From the NCBI GenBank assembly GCA_023667265.1, contig JAMPAJ010000001.1, forward strand, positions 330,798 through 394,797: 64,000 bases of DNA. The letters run 5' to 3'. This DNA is from Alistipes sp. Lineage in GTDB: Bacteria; Bacillota; Clostridia; Oscillospirales; Ruminococcaceae. Under the pieces are notes generated by a model. That model made no database searches and was not told where the DNA came from. It saw nothing but the letters and a program-made list of their open reading frames with translations. The translations under genes were made by a program, and so were the position numbers. Below are positions 1 through 7,025 of the stretch, in pieces (within the stretch, counting starts at the first letter, position 1; each line of letters starts with the position of its first letter).

Positions 1-60
1 ATTTCAAGGGTCGTTACTTTTTTCTTGCATTGTTCAATTTTCAAGGTGCTGTGCTTTGAG
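1..60 (-). other. Probable rRNA operon leader (edge of window)
   Basis: Read on the minus strand this stretch contains CACCTTGAAAATTGAACAAT followed by an A-rich tract. It resembles the leader just upstream of rRNA genes in many Firmicutes. It lies immediately downstream of three tandem strong promoters pointing left. The rRNA gene itself would be outside the window, so the assignment is an inference from the leader motif and the promoter arrangement. Confidence 0.55.
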
Positions 61-84
61 TTTGGCGACTCTCTCGCCTTCTCT

Positions 85-113
85 ATTATATCACATCTTT
101 TTGAATTTGTCAA
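85..113 (-). promoter_or_regulatory. Sigma-A promoter, proximal of three tandem
   Basis: On the minus strand, -35 TTGACA (113-108), a 17-bp spacer, and -10 TATAAT (90-85) match consensus perfectly. A short hairpin (GGCGA/TCGCC) lies just downstream of the start. An A-rich tract containing TTTGAAAAAA lies upstream, like an UP element. It points out of the left edge. Confidence 0.88.
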
Positions 114-181
114 TACCTTTTTGAAAGTTTTTTCAAATTCTTTTTCGTGATATCCGCTCGCTCTTCCGAGTCAGCTTTTCT

Positions 182-210
182 ATTATATCACTTTCTGAAG
201 CTTTTGTCAA
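182..210 (-). promoter_or_regulatory. Sigma-A promoter, middle of three tandem
   Basis: On the minus strand, -35 TTGACA (210-205), 17-bp spacer, -10 TATAAT (187-182). Its flanks, including the AT-rich upstream block, are homologous to those of the promoter at 85-113, indicating duplication. Confidence 0.88.
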
Positions 211-363
211 GTGCTTTTTGGAAATTTTTTCAAATTTCTTTTGCTCCCTTTCACCTCTCCTCACTCAGGCTCTGTAAAACGTCTTTTCCATGCGTTCAGA
301 TCTTCCTGACTAAGTCTTGGCTACTCAGCTCTTTACTCGACCGCCGCTCCCGACAGCTTTATT

Positions 364-392
364 ATTATATCACCTTTTTGCTGTTTTGTCAA
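364..392 (-). promoter_or_regulatory. Sigma-A promoter, distal of three tandem
   Basis: On the minus strand, -35 TTGACA (392-387), 17-bp spacer, -10 TATAAT (369-364). The start region (AATAAAGCTG) resembles that of the middle promoter (AGAAAAGCTG). About 180 bp separate it from the next promoter. I see no coding sequence in 1-520. Confidence 0.85.
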
Positions 393-523
393 GAAAAACA
401 ATTTCAAAAATTTTATGCTTTATTTTGGTAATTATTACCACACAATCTTTTTATACTTTATATTGCACTCTACGTCCTCCCTGTAATTGCAGAAAATACA
501 GATTTTAAATTTTTCCGCGTGGG

Positions 524-552
524 TTGCAAACTTGCGAATAATATGATATAAT
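524..552 (+). promoter_or_regulatory. Promoter for the phospholipase C-like gene
   Basis: -35 TTGCAA (524-529), 17-bp spacer, -10 TATAAT (547-552), 58 bp before the start codon. It belongs to the TTGCAA class that recurs through the window. Confidence 0.75.
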
Positions 553-610
553 AAAAATGAAATTTACATTTTAATTCTTTCTACTCTTATTATGAAAGGA
601 GCTCATAAGA

Positions 611-1648
611 ATGAGTGTTTTTTCTATTGCAAGGAAGCTGCTTTCAACTGCCGATACGATAAACGCGCAGAAAACTGAGGATATCCAATGCGTACATCGC
701 AATCTTACTCTTCGAGGACTGACTATTCTCTGCACTCTTCACCCCTATGCGGCAGATGTTTTTGAGCCTCAGCTAAAGATCCTTGTCGCCTACTCCAAGC
801 GCCCCGACAGCAAAGGCGACTACGAAAACGGCATGGGCAGGCACTATTATTGTGCCGGAACTGCAGGCGGAAAAGAGCGTCACCCTGTAAATTCTTATTA
901 TAGAAACGGAATTGGAAATCTCTCTAAAAGCGCTCGTGTGATGTTTGAGGAGGATCATACCATGGCGGTTACAATGTATCGTGCTGGATTCCATGACAGA
1001 GCAGCAGCATTTCTTGGAAGAGCTATTCATATGCTCTCGGATATGTGCTGTCTTCCTCATGCCGCTTCTATGACCTATTATTCCACCGGAGCGACATTCC
1101 ATAAGGGATATGAAAAGCTTGCCGAGGCACTTTATCCTGAATTTGTTCCGCTGACTATTCCAGCCGCACTTCCGGAGCTGTTCAGCTTCCGCAGCTCGTT
1201 TGCTGAGGATATAAACCGGATCGCTCTTGAAACTGCAAGGGGACTTGCAGATGTAAAGGCCGATCCGGAAAATGCCGTGATCTCCCACCTTATACGCACG
1301 GAGCGTATCGTTGCGGCATATCTTCTGCGTTTTTACGAGGACATTCGCTCATCGGACAGAATTTCCCATTATATAGCCAATAACTCAGGCTGTCGGCTGC
1401 TTCGGGGGACTGCTCCGCTTACGGCGCGTATCACCAGAAAAGGCGTGACATTCCACGGCGTAAATCCGTCGCCCGAATCCGATATCAACGTAACATCGCG
1501 AACCTTTTACGCGGCGCACCGTCACGACGGACTGTTCACTCTGTCGCCTGTCAAGGACGATAAAGGCAGAGTGCTGGAAGTCCGCAGCGGAAAGCTTGTA
1601 TGGGCAAAATTCGACCCGGTACACGGCGAACAGTTATTCAGATTATAG
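611..1648 (+). CDS. Zinc-dependent phospholipase C-like protein, no signal peptide
   Basis: This 345-residue protein resembles the zinc phospholipase C / S1-P1 nuclease fold. The key segment is around residues 133-151, where GRAIHMLSDMCCLPHAAS matches the family pattern (G-R-A-L-H-x-L-x-D-x-x-x-P-x-H-A-A) that supplies His and Asp zinc ligands. A second candidate ligand region, GRHYYC, is near residue 77. The C-terminal 100 residues are rich in beta-strand-like sequence and do not match a domain I recognise. Secreted family members carry a signal peptide, but this one starts with an ordinary charged N-terminus, so it is probably cytosolic or exported by another route. AAAGGAG precedes the ATG. 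It is followed 11 bp later by an ABC-F gene, probably co-transcribed. Phospholipase activity is not assured. Confidence 0.7.
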   Translation: MSVFSIARKLLSTADTINAQKTEDIQCVHRNLTLRGLTILCTLHPYAADVFEPQLKILVAYSKRPDSKGDYENGMGRHYYCAGTAGGKERHPVNSYYRNGIGNLSKSARVMFEEDHTMAVTMYRAGFHDRAAAFLGRAIHMLSDMCCLPHAASMTYYSTGATFHKGYEKLAEALYPEFVPLTIPAALPELFSFRSSFAEDINRIALETARGLADVKADPENAVISHLIRTERIVAAYLLRFYEDIRSSDRISHYIANNSGCRLLRGTAPLTARITRKGVTFHGVNPSPESDINVTSRTFYAAHRHDGLFTLSPVKDDKGRVLEVRSGKLVWAKFDPVHGEQLFRL

Positions 1649-1659
1649 GAGTTAATTAA

Positions 1660-3213
1660 ATGAGTATTCTTAATGTTGAACACGTAACACACGGCTTTGG
1701 CGCACGCCAGATCCTTAACGATGCCTCGTTTCGCCTGCTCAAGGGCGAGCACATCGGACTTGTCGGCGCAAACGGCGAGGGAAAATCCACCTTTCTTAAT
1801 ATAATAACGGGAAAGCTGATGCCGGACGAGGGAAAGATCGAATGGTGCAAGCACATCAGCACCGGTTATCTCGACCAGTACAGCACCCTTGAAAAGGGGC
1901 TGACTATAAATGACGTCCTTCACCAGGCTTTCGATTACCTTGCGCAGCTTGAACAGGAGATGATCGCCATGTATGACAAAATGGCGGACTGTTCCGAGGA
2001 TGAAATGAACGAGCTTATGGAGGAGGTCGGCGAGATACAGAATATCCTGGATTACAGCGGATATTATACAATAGACGCAAAAATTTCCGAGTTTGCAAAC
2101 GGTCTCGGTCTCGGCGAGATCGGGCTTGAACGGGAGGTTTCTGAGCTTTCTGGAGGTCAGCGCGCAAAGGTACTCCTTGCAAAGGTACTGCTGGAGAATC
2201 CCATGATACTTATTCTTGACGAGCCTACGAACTTTCTCGACGAAAACCATATAGCGTGGCTCAAACGTTTTTTGCAGGACTATGAAAACGCTTTTATACT
2301 TGTGTCTCACGATATTCCGTTCCTCAACGACGTCGTCAACGTTATATATCATGTGGAAAATGCCGTACTTACCCGATACACCGGAGATTACGACAACTTT
2401 ATAAGAATGTACGAGCTGAAAAAGCGTCAGCTTGAGCAGGCATACGAGAAGCAGCAGAAGGAAATTGCCGATCTCGAGGATTTTATTGCCAGAAACAAGG
2501 CGCGCGTGGCTACGACAAATATGGCGAAATCCCGGAAGAAAAAGCTGGACAAAATGGATATCATCACCCTTGCCGCAGAAAAACCGAAGCCTATCTTCTC
2601 GTTCACCAAATCCAGAACGCCGGGACGGGTAGTTATCGAGTGCAGCGACCTCGTTCTGGGTTACGGCGAACCGCTGACACGTCCGGTATCGCTGAAAGTG
2701 GAAAACGGACAGAAAATAGCTATCAAGGGCGTTAACGGAATCGGAAAATCAACACTTCTGAAAACGCTGTTGAAAATCATCCCTCCCGTGTCCGGAACGG
2801 TAGAGCACGACCAGTTTGTGGAGATAGGCTATTTTGAGCAGGAAGAGGCTGCCGACAGCCGGACCGCGCTACAGACTATCTGGGACGAATATCCCTCAAT
2901 GACAAATGCGGAGGTCAGGGCTGCTCTTGCGAAATGCGGTCTTACGACGGAGCATATTACATCGCAGATGAAGGTGCTCTCCGGAGGCGAAAATGCCAAA
3001 GTACGGCTTTGCAGAGTCATGCTGAAAAGCATCAATCTACTTGTGCTGGACGAGCCTACCAATCATCTTGATGTGGACGCAAAAGATGCTCTGAAAAAGG
3101 CGATACAGGAATTTAAGGGAACCGTTCTCATTGTAAGCCATGAGCCGGAGTTTTACATGGACGTTGCCGACGATGTGTGGAATCTGGAGAACTGGACGAC
3201 TAAAATTATATAA
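1660..3213 (+). CDS. ABC-F family ATPase (ribosome-associated)
   Basis: This 517-residue soluble protein has two ABC nucleotide-binding domains in one chain and no membrane segment, the hallmark of ABC-F factors that act on the ribosome (translation rescue or antibiotic protection). Domain 1 has Walker A GANGEGKST near residue 36, signature LSGGQ and LDEPTN. Domain 2 has GVNGIGKST, LSGGE and LDEPTNHLD. Between them is the charged, helical interdomain linker (about residues 250-310, many K/E/Q) that reaches toward the peptidyl-transferase centre in family members. It is closest in style to the YbiT/YdiF-like housekeeping branch, but the exact subfamily cannot be fixed. A weak purine-rich site precedes the ATG, and it likely shares a transcript with the upstream phospholipase-like gene. 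Confidence 0.88.
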   Translation: MSILNVEHVTHGFGARQILNDASFRLLKGEHIGLVGANGEGKSTFLNIITGKLMPDEGKIEWCKHISTGYLDQYSTLEKGLTINDVLHQAFDYLAQLEQEMIAMYDKMADCSEDEMNELMEEVGEIQNILDYSGYYTIDAKISEFANGLGLGEIGLEREVSELSGGQRAKVLLAKVLLENPMILILDEPTNFLDENHIAWLKRFLQDYENAFILVSHDIPFLNDVVNVIYHVENAVLTRYTGDYDNFIRMYELKKRQLEQAYEKQQKEIADLEDFIARNKARVATTNMAKSRKKKLDKMDIITLAAEKPKPIFSFTKSRTPGRVVIECSDLVLGYGEPLTRPVSLKVENGQKIAIKGVNGIGKSTLLKTLLKIIPPVSGTVEHDQFVEIGYFEQEEAADSRTALQTIWDEYPSMTNAEVRAALAKCGLTTEHITSQMKVLSGGENAKVRLCRVMLKSINLLVLDEPTNHLDVDAKDALKKAIQEFKGTVLIVSHEPEFYMDVADDVWNLENWTTKII

Positions 3214-3327
3214 TACTAATCCCCTAAAATCCGATAGACATTGGCTTTTAGGGGAACGCCTGCTACGCAGGCTACAATCCTCTTAATTTCGATAGCCATA
3301 GTCTATCGAAATTAAGAGGATTGGTAT
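3212..3327. repeat. Inverted-repeat element between convergent genes
   Basis: Three hairpins are nested in 116 bp. The first is CCCCTAAAA/TTTTAGGGG (3221-3254). The second is GCCTGC/GCAGGC with a 3-nt loop (3258-3272). The third is a perfect 20-bp stem (3276-3295 with 3303-3322) with a 7-nt loop. The outer ends, TACTAATCC and GGATTGGTA, are near-perfect inverted repeats. The left hairpin arm and the third stem are related in sequence, so the element looks built from repeated copies of one unit. Confidence 0.75.
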
Positions 3328-3332
3328 AAAGC

Positions 3333-3373
3333 AAAATGCTGCCGCAATTAATTTTGCAGCAGCATCTTTTTTT
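3333..3373 (+). terminator. Intrinsic terminator after the ABC-F gene
   Basis: ATGCTGCCGCA and its partner TTGCAGCAGCAT form a strong stem with an AT loop, followed by CTTTTTTT. It lies between the convergent ABC-F and asnB genes and may also work weakly for asnB. Confidence 0.8.
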
Positions 3374-3377
3374 GGGC

Positions 3378-4967
3378 TCAGACTCCGCTTTCGCCATAGT
3401 TTGAAAGCACGCGTGCGGACGGGTCGTTAACGTTGCAGCCCTCCCACTCCTTGTTGGGCATCCAGAAATCAACGACCATTTCGCTGTTGCCCGGATAATA
3501 TTTCTCAAAGATCTCACGATACAGCAGCGATTCCTTGGTAAAGGGTCTGGAATGGCTGTATTCAGCCGATCTTGCTTCAAATTCCTCCTGAGTATACTGC
3601 TCCTCGGCGTACATTTTCAGATAGTCCACCATAGAATGACCTACAGCGTCGGAGAATGCAGCTTTTTCGCGGTACAGGATATCGTGAGGCAGATAGCTGC
3701 CCTCGAAAGCGTGACGGAGAAGATACTTGCCCTTGTTGTACCTGTTGAGCTTTATCTCCGGGTCGACTGCCATAACATACTTCACAAAATCCAGGTCGCC
3801 GAAGGGCACTCTCGCCTCCAGAGAATTTACTGAAATACAGCGGTCTGCGCGGAGCACATCGTACATATGCAGCTCATGAACACGCTTCACGCTCTCTTTC
3901 TGGAACTCGGCAGCCGACGGCGCAAAATCAGTATACTTATATCCGAAAAGCTCGTCGGAGATCTCGCCTGTCAGAAGCACCCGGATATCCGTCTGCTCAT
4001 GTATCGCCTTGCAGAGAAGATACATACCCATGCTTGCACGAATAGTAGTTATGTCATATGTTCCCAGCAGCCTGATAACAGTCTCCAGAGCGTTCAGCAC
4101 GTCGTCCTTTGTGATGATGACCTCTGTGTGATCGCTGCCTATGTAGTCAGCCACCTGCTTTGCGTATTTCAGGTCGATAGCGTCGGTATTCATACCGATA
4201 GCAAAGGTCTTTATGGGCTTATCGCTCTTCTGCTGGGCTATTGCGCATACCAGGGAGGAATCAAGTCCGCCGGAAAGAAGAAAGCCTACCTTTGCGTCTG
4301 CCGCAAGACGCTTTTCAACTCCGGCAACAAGCTTGTCATGAATATTTCTGCAAACCGTCTCAACATCGTCGTGTATAACCTCGTCAACAGCGGTAATGTC
4401 GCAGTAGCAGACAAACTCCCCGTTCTTATAGTAATGTCCGGGAGGAAAAGGCATTATCTTATCGCAGCATTTCGTCAGATTTTTAGCTTCACTGGCGAAA
4501 ACCATGACACCCTCCGCCGTTTTGCCGTAATAGAGCGGACGAATGCCTATCGGGTCACGGGCAGCTATAAATTCTCCGCTTTCGCCGTCATAGATCATGC
4601 AGGCGAACTCCGCGTCAAGCTTGCCGAACATATCCGTGCTGTACTCCTTGTACATAGGCAGAAGTATCTCGCAGTCGCTGTCGCTCTTGAATGTATATCC
4701 CTTCTTTTTCAGCTCCTCACGCTGTTCAAGAAAGCCGTAGATCTCGCCGTTGCAGACAGCATAGCTGCCGTCAAGCTGAAAGGGCTGCATTCCCTCCGGT
4801 GTGAGACCCATAATGGAAAGCCGCTGAAATCCCAGCACACCGTCGTTAAGGTCAATGATCCTGCAATCGTCAGGACCTCTTGAGATCGTCGCTTCAAGTC
4901 CCTCCGTCACATATCTCATACCCTCGCTGTCTGCACTTTTTCCGCAGAAGCCCATAATTGTACACAT
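3378..4967 (-). CDS. asnB: Asparagine synthase (glutamine-hydrolysing)
   Basis: AsnB converts aspartate, ATP and glutamine to asparagine. The N-terminal class II glutaminase begins MCTIMGFCG, so Cys2 is the nucleophile after Met removal. That requires starting at 4967, which is supported by GGAGGA 7-8 nt upstream; an upstream in-frame start at 4991 would bury the Cys. The C-terminal synthetase domain has the pyrophosphatase loop LLSGGLDSS near residue 240 and the RVPF segment. Length (529 aa) is normal. It is the last gene of the leftward operon gltB-gltD-GS-like-ANTAR-purF-asnB, 32 bp after purF, which places asparagine formation with other glutamine-using steps. Confidence 0.93.
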   Translation of the reverse strand: MCTIMGFCGKSADSEGMRYVTEGLEATISRGPDDCRIIDLNDGVLGFQRLSIMGLTPEGMQPFQLDGSYAVCNGEIYGFLEQREELKKKGYTFKSDSDCEILLPMYKEYSTDMFGKLDAEFACMIYDGESGEFIAARDPIGIRPLYYGKTAEGVMVFASEAKNLTKCCDKIMPFPPGHYYKNGEFVCYCDITAVDEVIHDDVETVCRNIHDKLVAGVEKRLAADAKVGFLLSGGLDSSLVCAIAQQKSDKPIKTFAIGMNTDAIDLKYAKQVADYIGSDHTEVIITKDDVLNALETVIRLLGTYDITTIRASMGMYLLCKAIHEQTDIRVLLTGEISDELFGYKYTDFAPSAAEFQKESVKRVHELHMYDVLRADRCISVNSLEARVPFGDLDFVKYVMAVDPEIKLNRYNKGKYLLRHAFEGSYLPHDILYREKAAFSDAVGHSMVDYLKMYAEEQYTQEEFEARSAEYSHSRPFTKESLLYREIFEKYYPGNSEMVVDFWMPNKEWEGCNVNDPSARVLSNYGESGV

Positions 4968-4999
4968 CTTAATTTCCTCCCAAAATGGCAAGCCTCCGC

Positions 5000-6418
5000 T
5001 TACCCGTGAATTTTCTGATCGAATTTATTTTTCTGGCTCGCTCCCGAAACGTCAAGGGGATACGCTCCGGTAAAGCAGCCTCTGCAAAAGCTCTTTCTGT
5101 CCGCAAGCTCACCCAGTCTCTCAACCGGCAGGTACGCCAGGGAATCCGCGCCGATAGCCCCGGCTATCTCCGCCTCTGAGCTGTATTTTCCTGCAATGAG
5201 ATTTTCCTCGCTGTCGATATCCGTTCCGAAATAGCAGGAATGAAGAAACGGCGGCGACGAAATACGGACGTGTACCTCCTTCGCTCCTGCCTCCCGGAGA
5301 AGCCTGATTATCCTTGCGCTTGTCGTGCCGCGGACTATGGAATCGTCTATCATTACAACACGCTTGCCTCTGACAGTCTCCTTTACGGCGTTCAGCTTTA
5401 TTTTAACTGCATTCTCACGCTGAGCCTGCTTGGGCTGGATAAAGCTCCTGCCGATGTACTTGTTCTTTATGAAGCCGATACCATAGGGTATGCCGCTTTT
5501 TCTCGAATATCCCAGCGCGGCGTCAAGCCCCGAGTCCGGAACACCGATAACGATATCCGCATCCACGGGACTGCATGACGCAAGTATCTCGCCTGCCCTG
5601 ACTCTTGCATGGTGGACTGAAACACCCTCGATGACAGAATCCGGACGTGCGAAATAAATATATTCAAAAATACAAATGTTATTTTTTTCACGTATGTGCG
5701 TGCCGATGCTCCTCATTCCGTCCTTGCTTATAACGACTATCTCGCCCGGCAGAACGTCCCGGAGAAACTCCGCGCCCACAGTTTCAAGAGCGCATGATTC
5801 AGAAGCGGCAACATATGCGCCGTCGTTCGTCACGCCGATACATAACGGACGGAAGCCGTCGGGATCGCGGAAAGCTATCATCTTTGTAGCCGTCATGATA
5901 ATGCAGGAATACGCGCCTTTCAGCTTCGGCATTGCGTGCTCCACAGCCTCTTCCGTTGAGTGGCATTTCAAACGCTCCCGGACGACGGCATAGGCGATAG
6001 CTTCGGTATCGGAGGTGCCGTGAAAAATAGCTCCCGTCATTTCAAATTCCCGGCGCAGTTCAGCGGCATTTATAAGGTTGCCGTTATGAACAAGGGCAAG
6101 ATTTCCCTTGACATGGCGGATAACAAGAGGCTGGATATTATTGGGATTCTTCCCTCCGAAGGTGGAATAGCGCACATGACCCACAGCCATATTGCCTGTT
6201 CCAAGCCTGTCAAGCTCCTGTCTTCCGAAAACCTCGGATACAAGACCGTCCGCCCTTTTATGACTTATTACACCGTCGTCGCAGACCGCGATCCCGCAGC
6301 TTTCCTGACCGCGGTGCTGAAGGGCATAAAGCCCGAAATATACTGAGGAAGCAACGTCGGCGTTCTCCTTTTCAAAAATGCCGAAAACTCCACATTCCTC
6401 GTGAATCTCATTTACCAT
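5000..6418 (-). CDS. purF: Amidophosphoribosyltransferase
   Basis: This enzyme catalyses the first committed step of purine synthesis: PRPP plus glutamine gives phosphoribosylamine. The class II glutaminase nucleophile is Cys9 in HEECGVFGI, preceded by a short propeptide as in Bacillus-type PurF. The PRPP-binding motif is VVMIDDSIVRGTTS. Cysteines in NICIFEY, HSCYFG and FCRGC correspond to the four ligands of the [4Fe-4S] cluster in the Bacillus class, so this is the iron-sulphur, oxygen-sensitive type. It starts 13 bp after the ANTAR gene and ends 32 bp before asnB. Finding purF in a nitrogen-assimilation operon instead of a pur operon suggests its expression follows glutamine status. Confidence 0.93.
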   Translation of the reverse strand: MVNEIHEECGVFGIFEKENADVASSVYFGLYALQHRGQESCGIAVCDDGVISHKRADGLVSEVFGRQELDRLGTGNMAVGHVRYSTFGGKNPNNIQPLVIRHVKGNLALVHNGNLINAAELRREFEMTGAIFHGTSDTEAIAYAVVRERLKCHSTEEAVEHAMPKLKGAYSCIIMTATKMIAFRDPDGFRPLCIGVTNDGAYVAASESCALETVGAEFLRDVLPGEIVVISKDGMRSIGTHIREKNNICIFEYIYFARPDSVIEGVSVHHARVRAGEILASCSPVDADIVIGVPDSGLDAALGYSRKSGIPYGIGFIKNKYIGRSFIQPKQAQRENAVKIKLNAVKETVRGKRVVMIDDSIVRGTTSARIIRLLREAGAKEVHVRISSPPFLHSCYFGTDIDSEENLIAGKYSSEAEIAGAIGADSLAYLPVERLGELADRKSFCRGCFTGAYPLDVSGASQKNKFDQKIHG

Positions 6419-6431
6419 AACATCAACCTTA

Positions 6432-7013
6432 TCACATATACTGCTCGTTAATTTTTTCTATTATTTCCAGCGCTGCCGCCGACTTCTTTTTTCGGTTCTT
6501 CATAGCGTACTGCTCCAGATAGCTGTGAGCCTCCTGCTCTGTCATTCCCCGGAACTCCATAAGCCGGAATTTCGCCATATCTATGATTTTTATCTCATCT
6601 ATTTTCCGCTCAAGACGCACGGTTTCCTCATACATGGCATATGACCGCCGGAGAGCCGTATTCACCGCCTTTACGACCTGATACAAGACCTGTCTGGAAA
6701 AGGGCTTGGCAACAAGTATGATATCGCCCCTGTCAGCTCTCGGACTGACTTTTTCGTAATTTTCACTCTTTATCAGCACCATACAGCTTGCCGCGGTGAT
6801 CTCAGCCGCATACTCCGCAAGCTCTATTCCAGCCTCGTCAACAAGAGGACTATTTATAAGCACAAGCTCAAAATCCCTGCTTCCGCTGAGTATTTCTCTT
6901 GCCTGACGGGCAGAATCGGCTATTGTGACCTTACAGCCGAAGCACTCTTTTAAAAAAAGTGAAAGCGTGTCCGCGGCTGTGCCGGCGCTGGAAATTACAA
7001 TAACTTTCTCCAC
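6432..7013 (-). CDS. ANTAR-domain antiterminator with degenerate receiver
   Basis: This 193-residue regulator has an N-terminal receiver-like fold (1-120), a short coiled linker (about 120-135) and a C-terminal ANTAR three-helix RNA-binding domain (about 135-187; KFRLMEFRGMTEQEAHSYL is the typical core). ANTAR proteins bind paired hexaloop hairpins in leader RNA and prevent termination. The receiver lacks the phosphoacceptor Asp: the site reads VLINSPL, with Asn54. The two acidic pocket residues are replaced by serines in VIVISSAG. Only the conserved Lys (VAKPF, K103) remains. Phosphorylation is therefore unlikely to be the signal. The gene lies 12 bp after a GS-like gene, resembling NitR-type nitrogen antiterminators of clostridia. 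Candidate RNA targets are in the amt and gltB leaders. Confidence 0.9.
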   Translation of the reverse strand: MEKVIVISSAGTAADTLSLFLKECFGCKVTIADSARQAREILSGSRDFELVLINSPLVDEAGIELAEYAAEITAASCMVLIKSENYEKVSPRADRGDIILVAKPFSRQVLYQVVKAVNTALRRSYAMYEETVRLERKIDEIKIIDMAKFRLMEFRGMTEQEAHSYLEQYAMKNRKKKSAAALEIIEKINEQYM

Positions 7014-7025
7014 CGCAAACCTCCG

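Noticed and set aside
147..508. Two short open frames in the first 500 bp
   Set aside because: They overlap the three promoters and the AT-rich spacer, have Leu/Phe/Ser-rich low-complexity products and no RBS.
3867..4883. Long open frame on the plus strand opposite asnB
   Set aside because: No similarity to any family; asnB is unambiguous on the other strand with a good RBS and active-site Cys.
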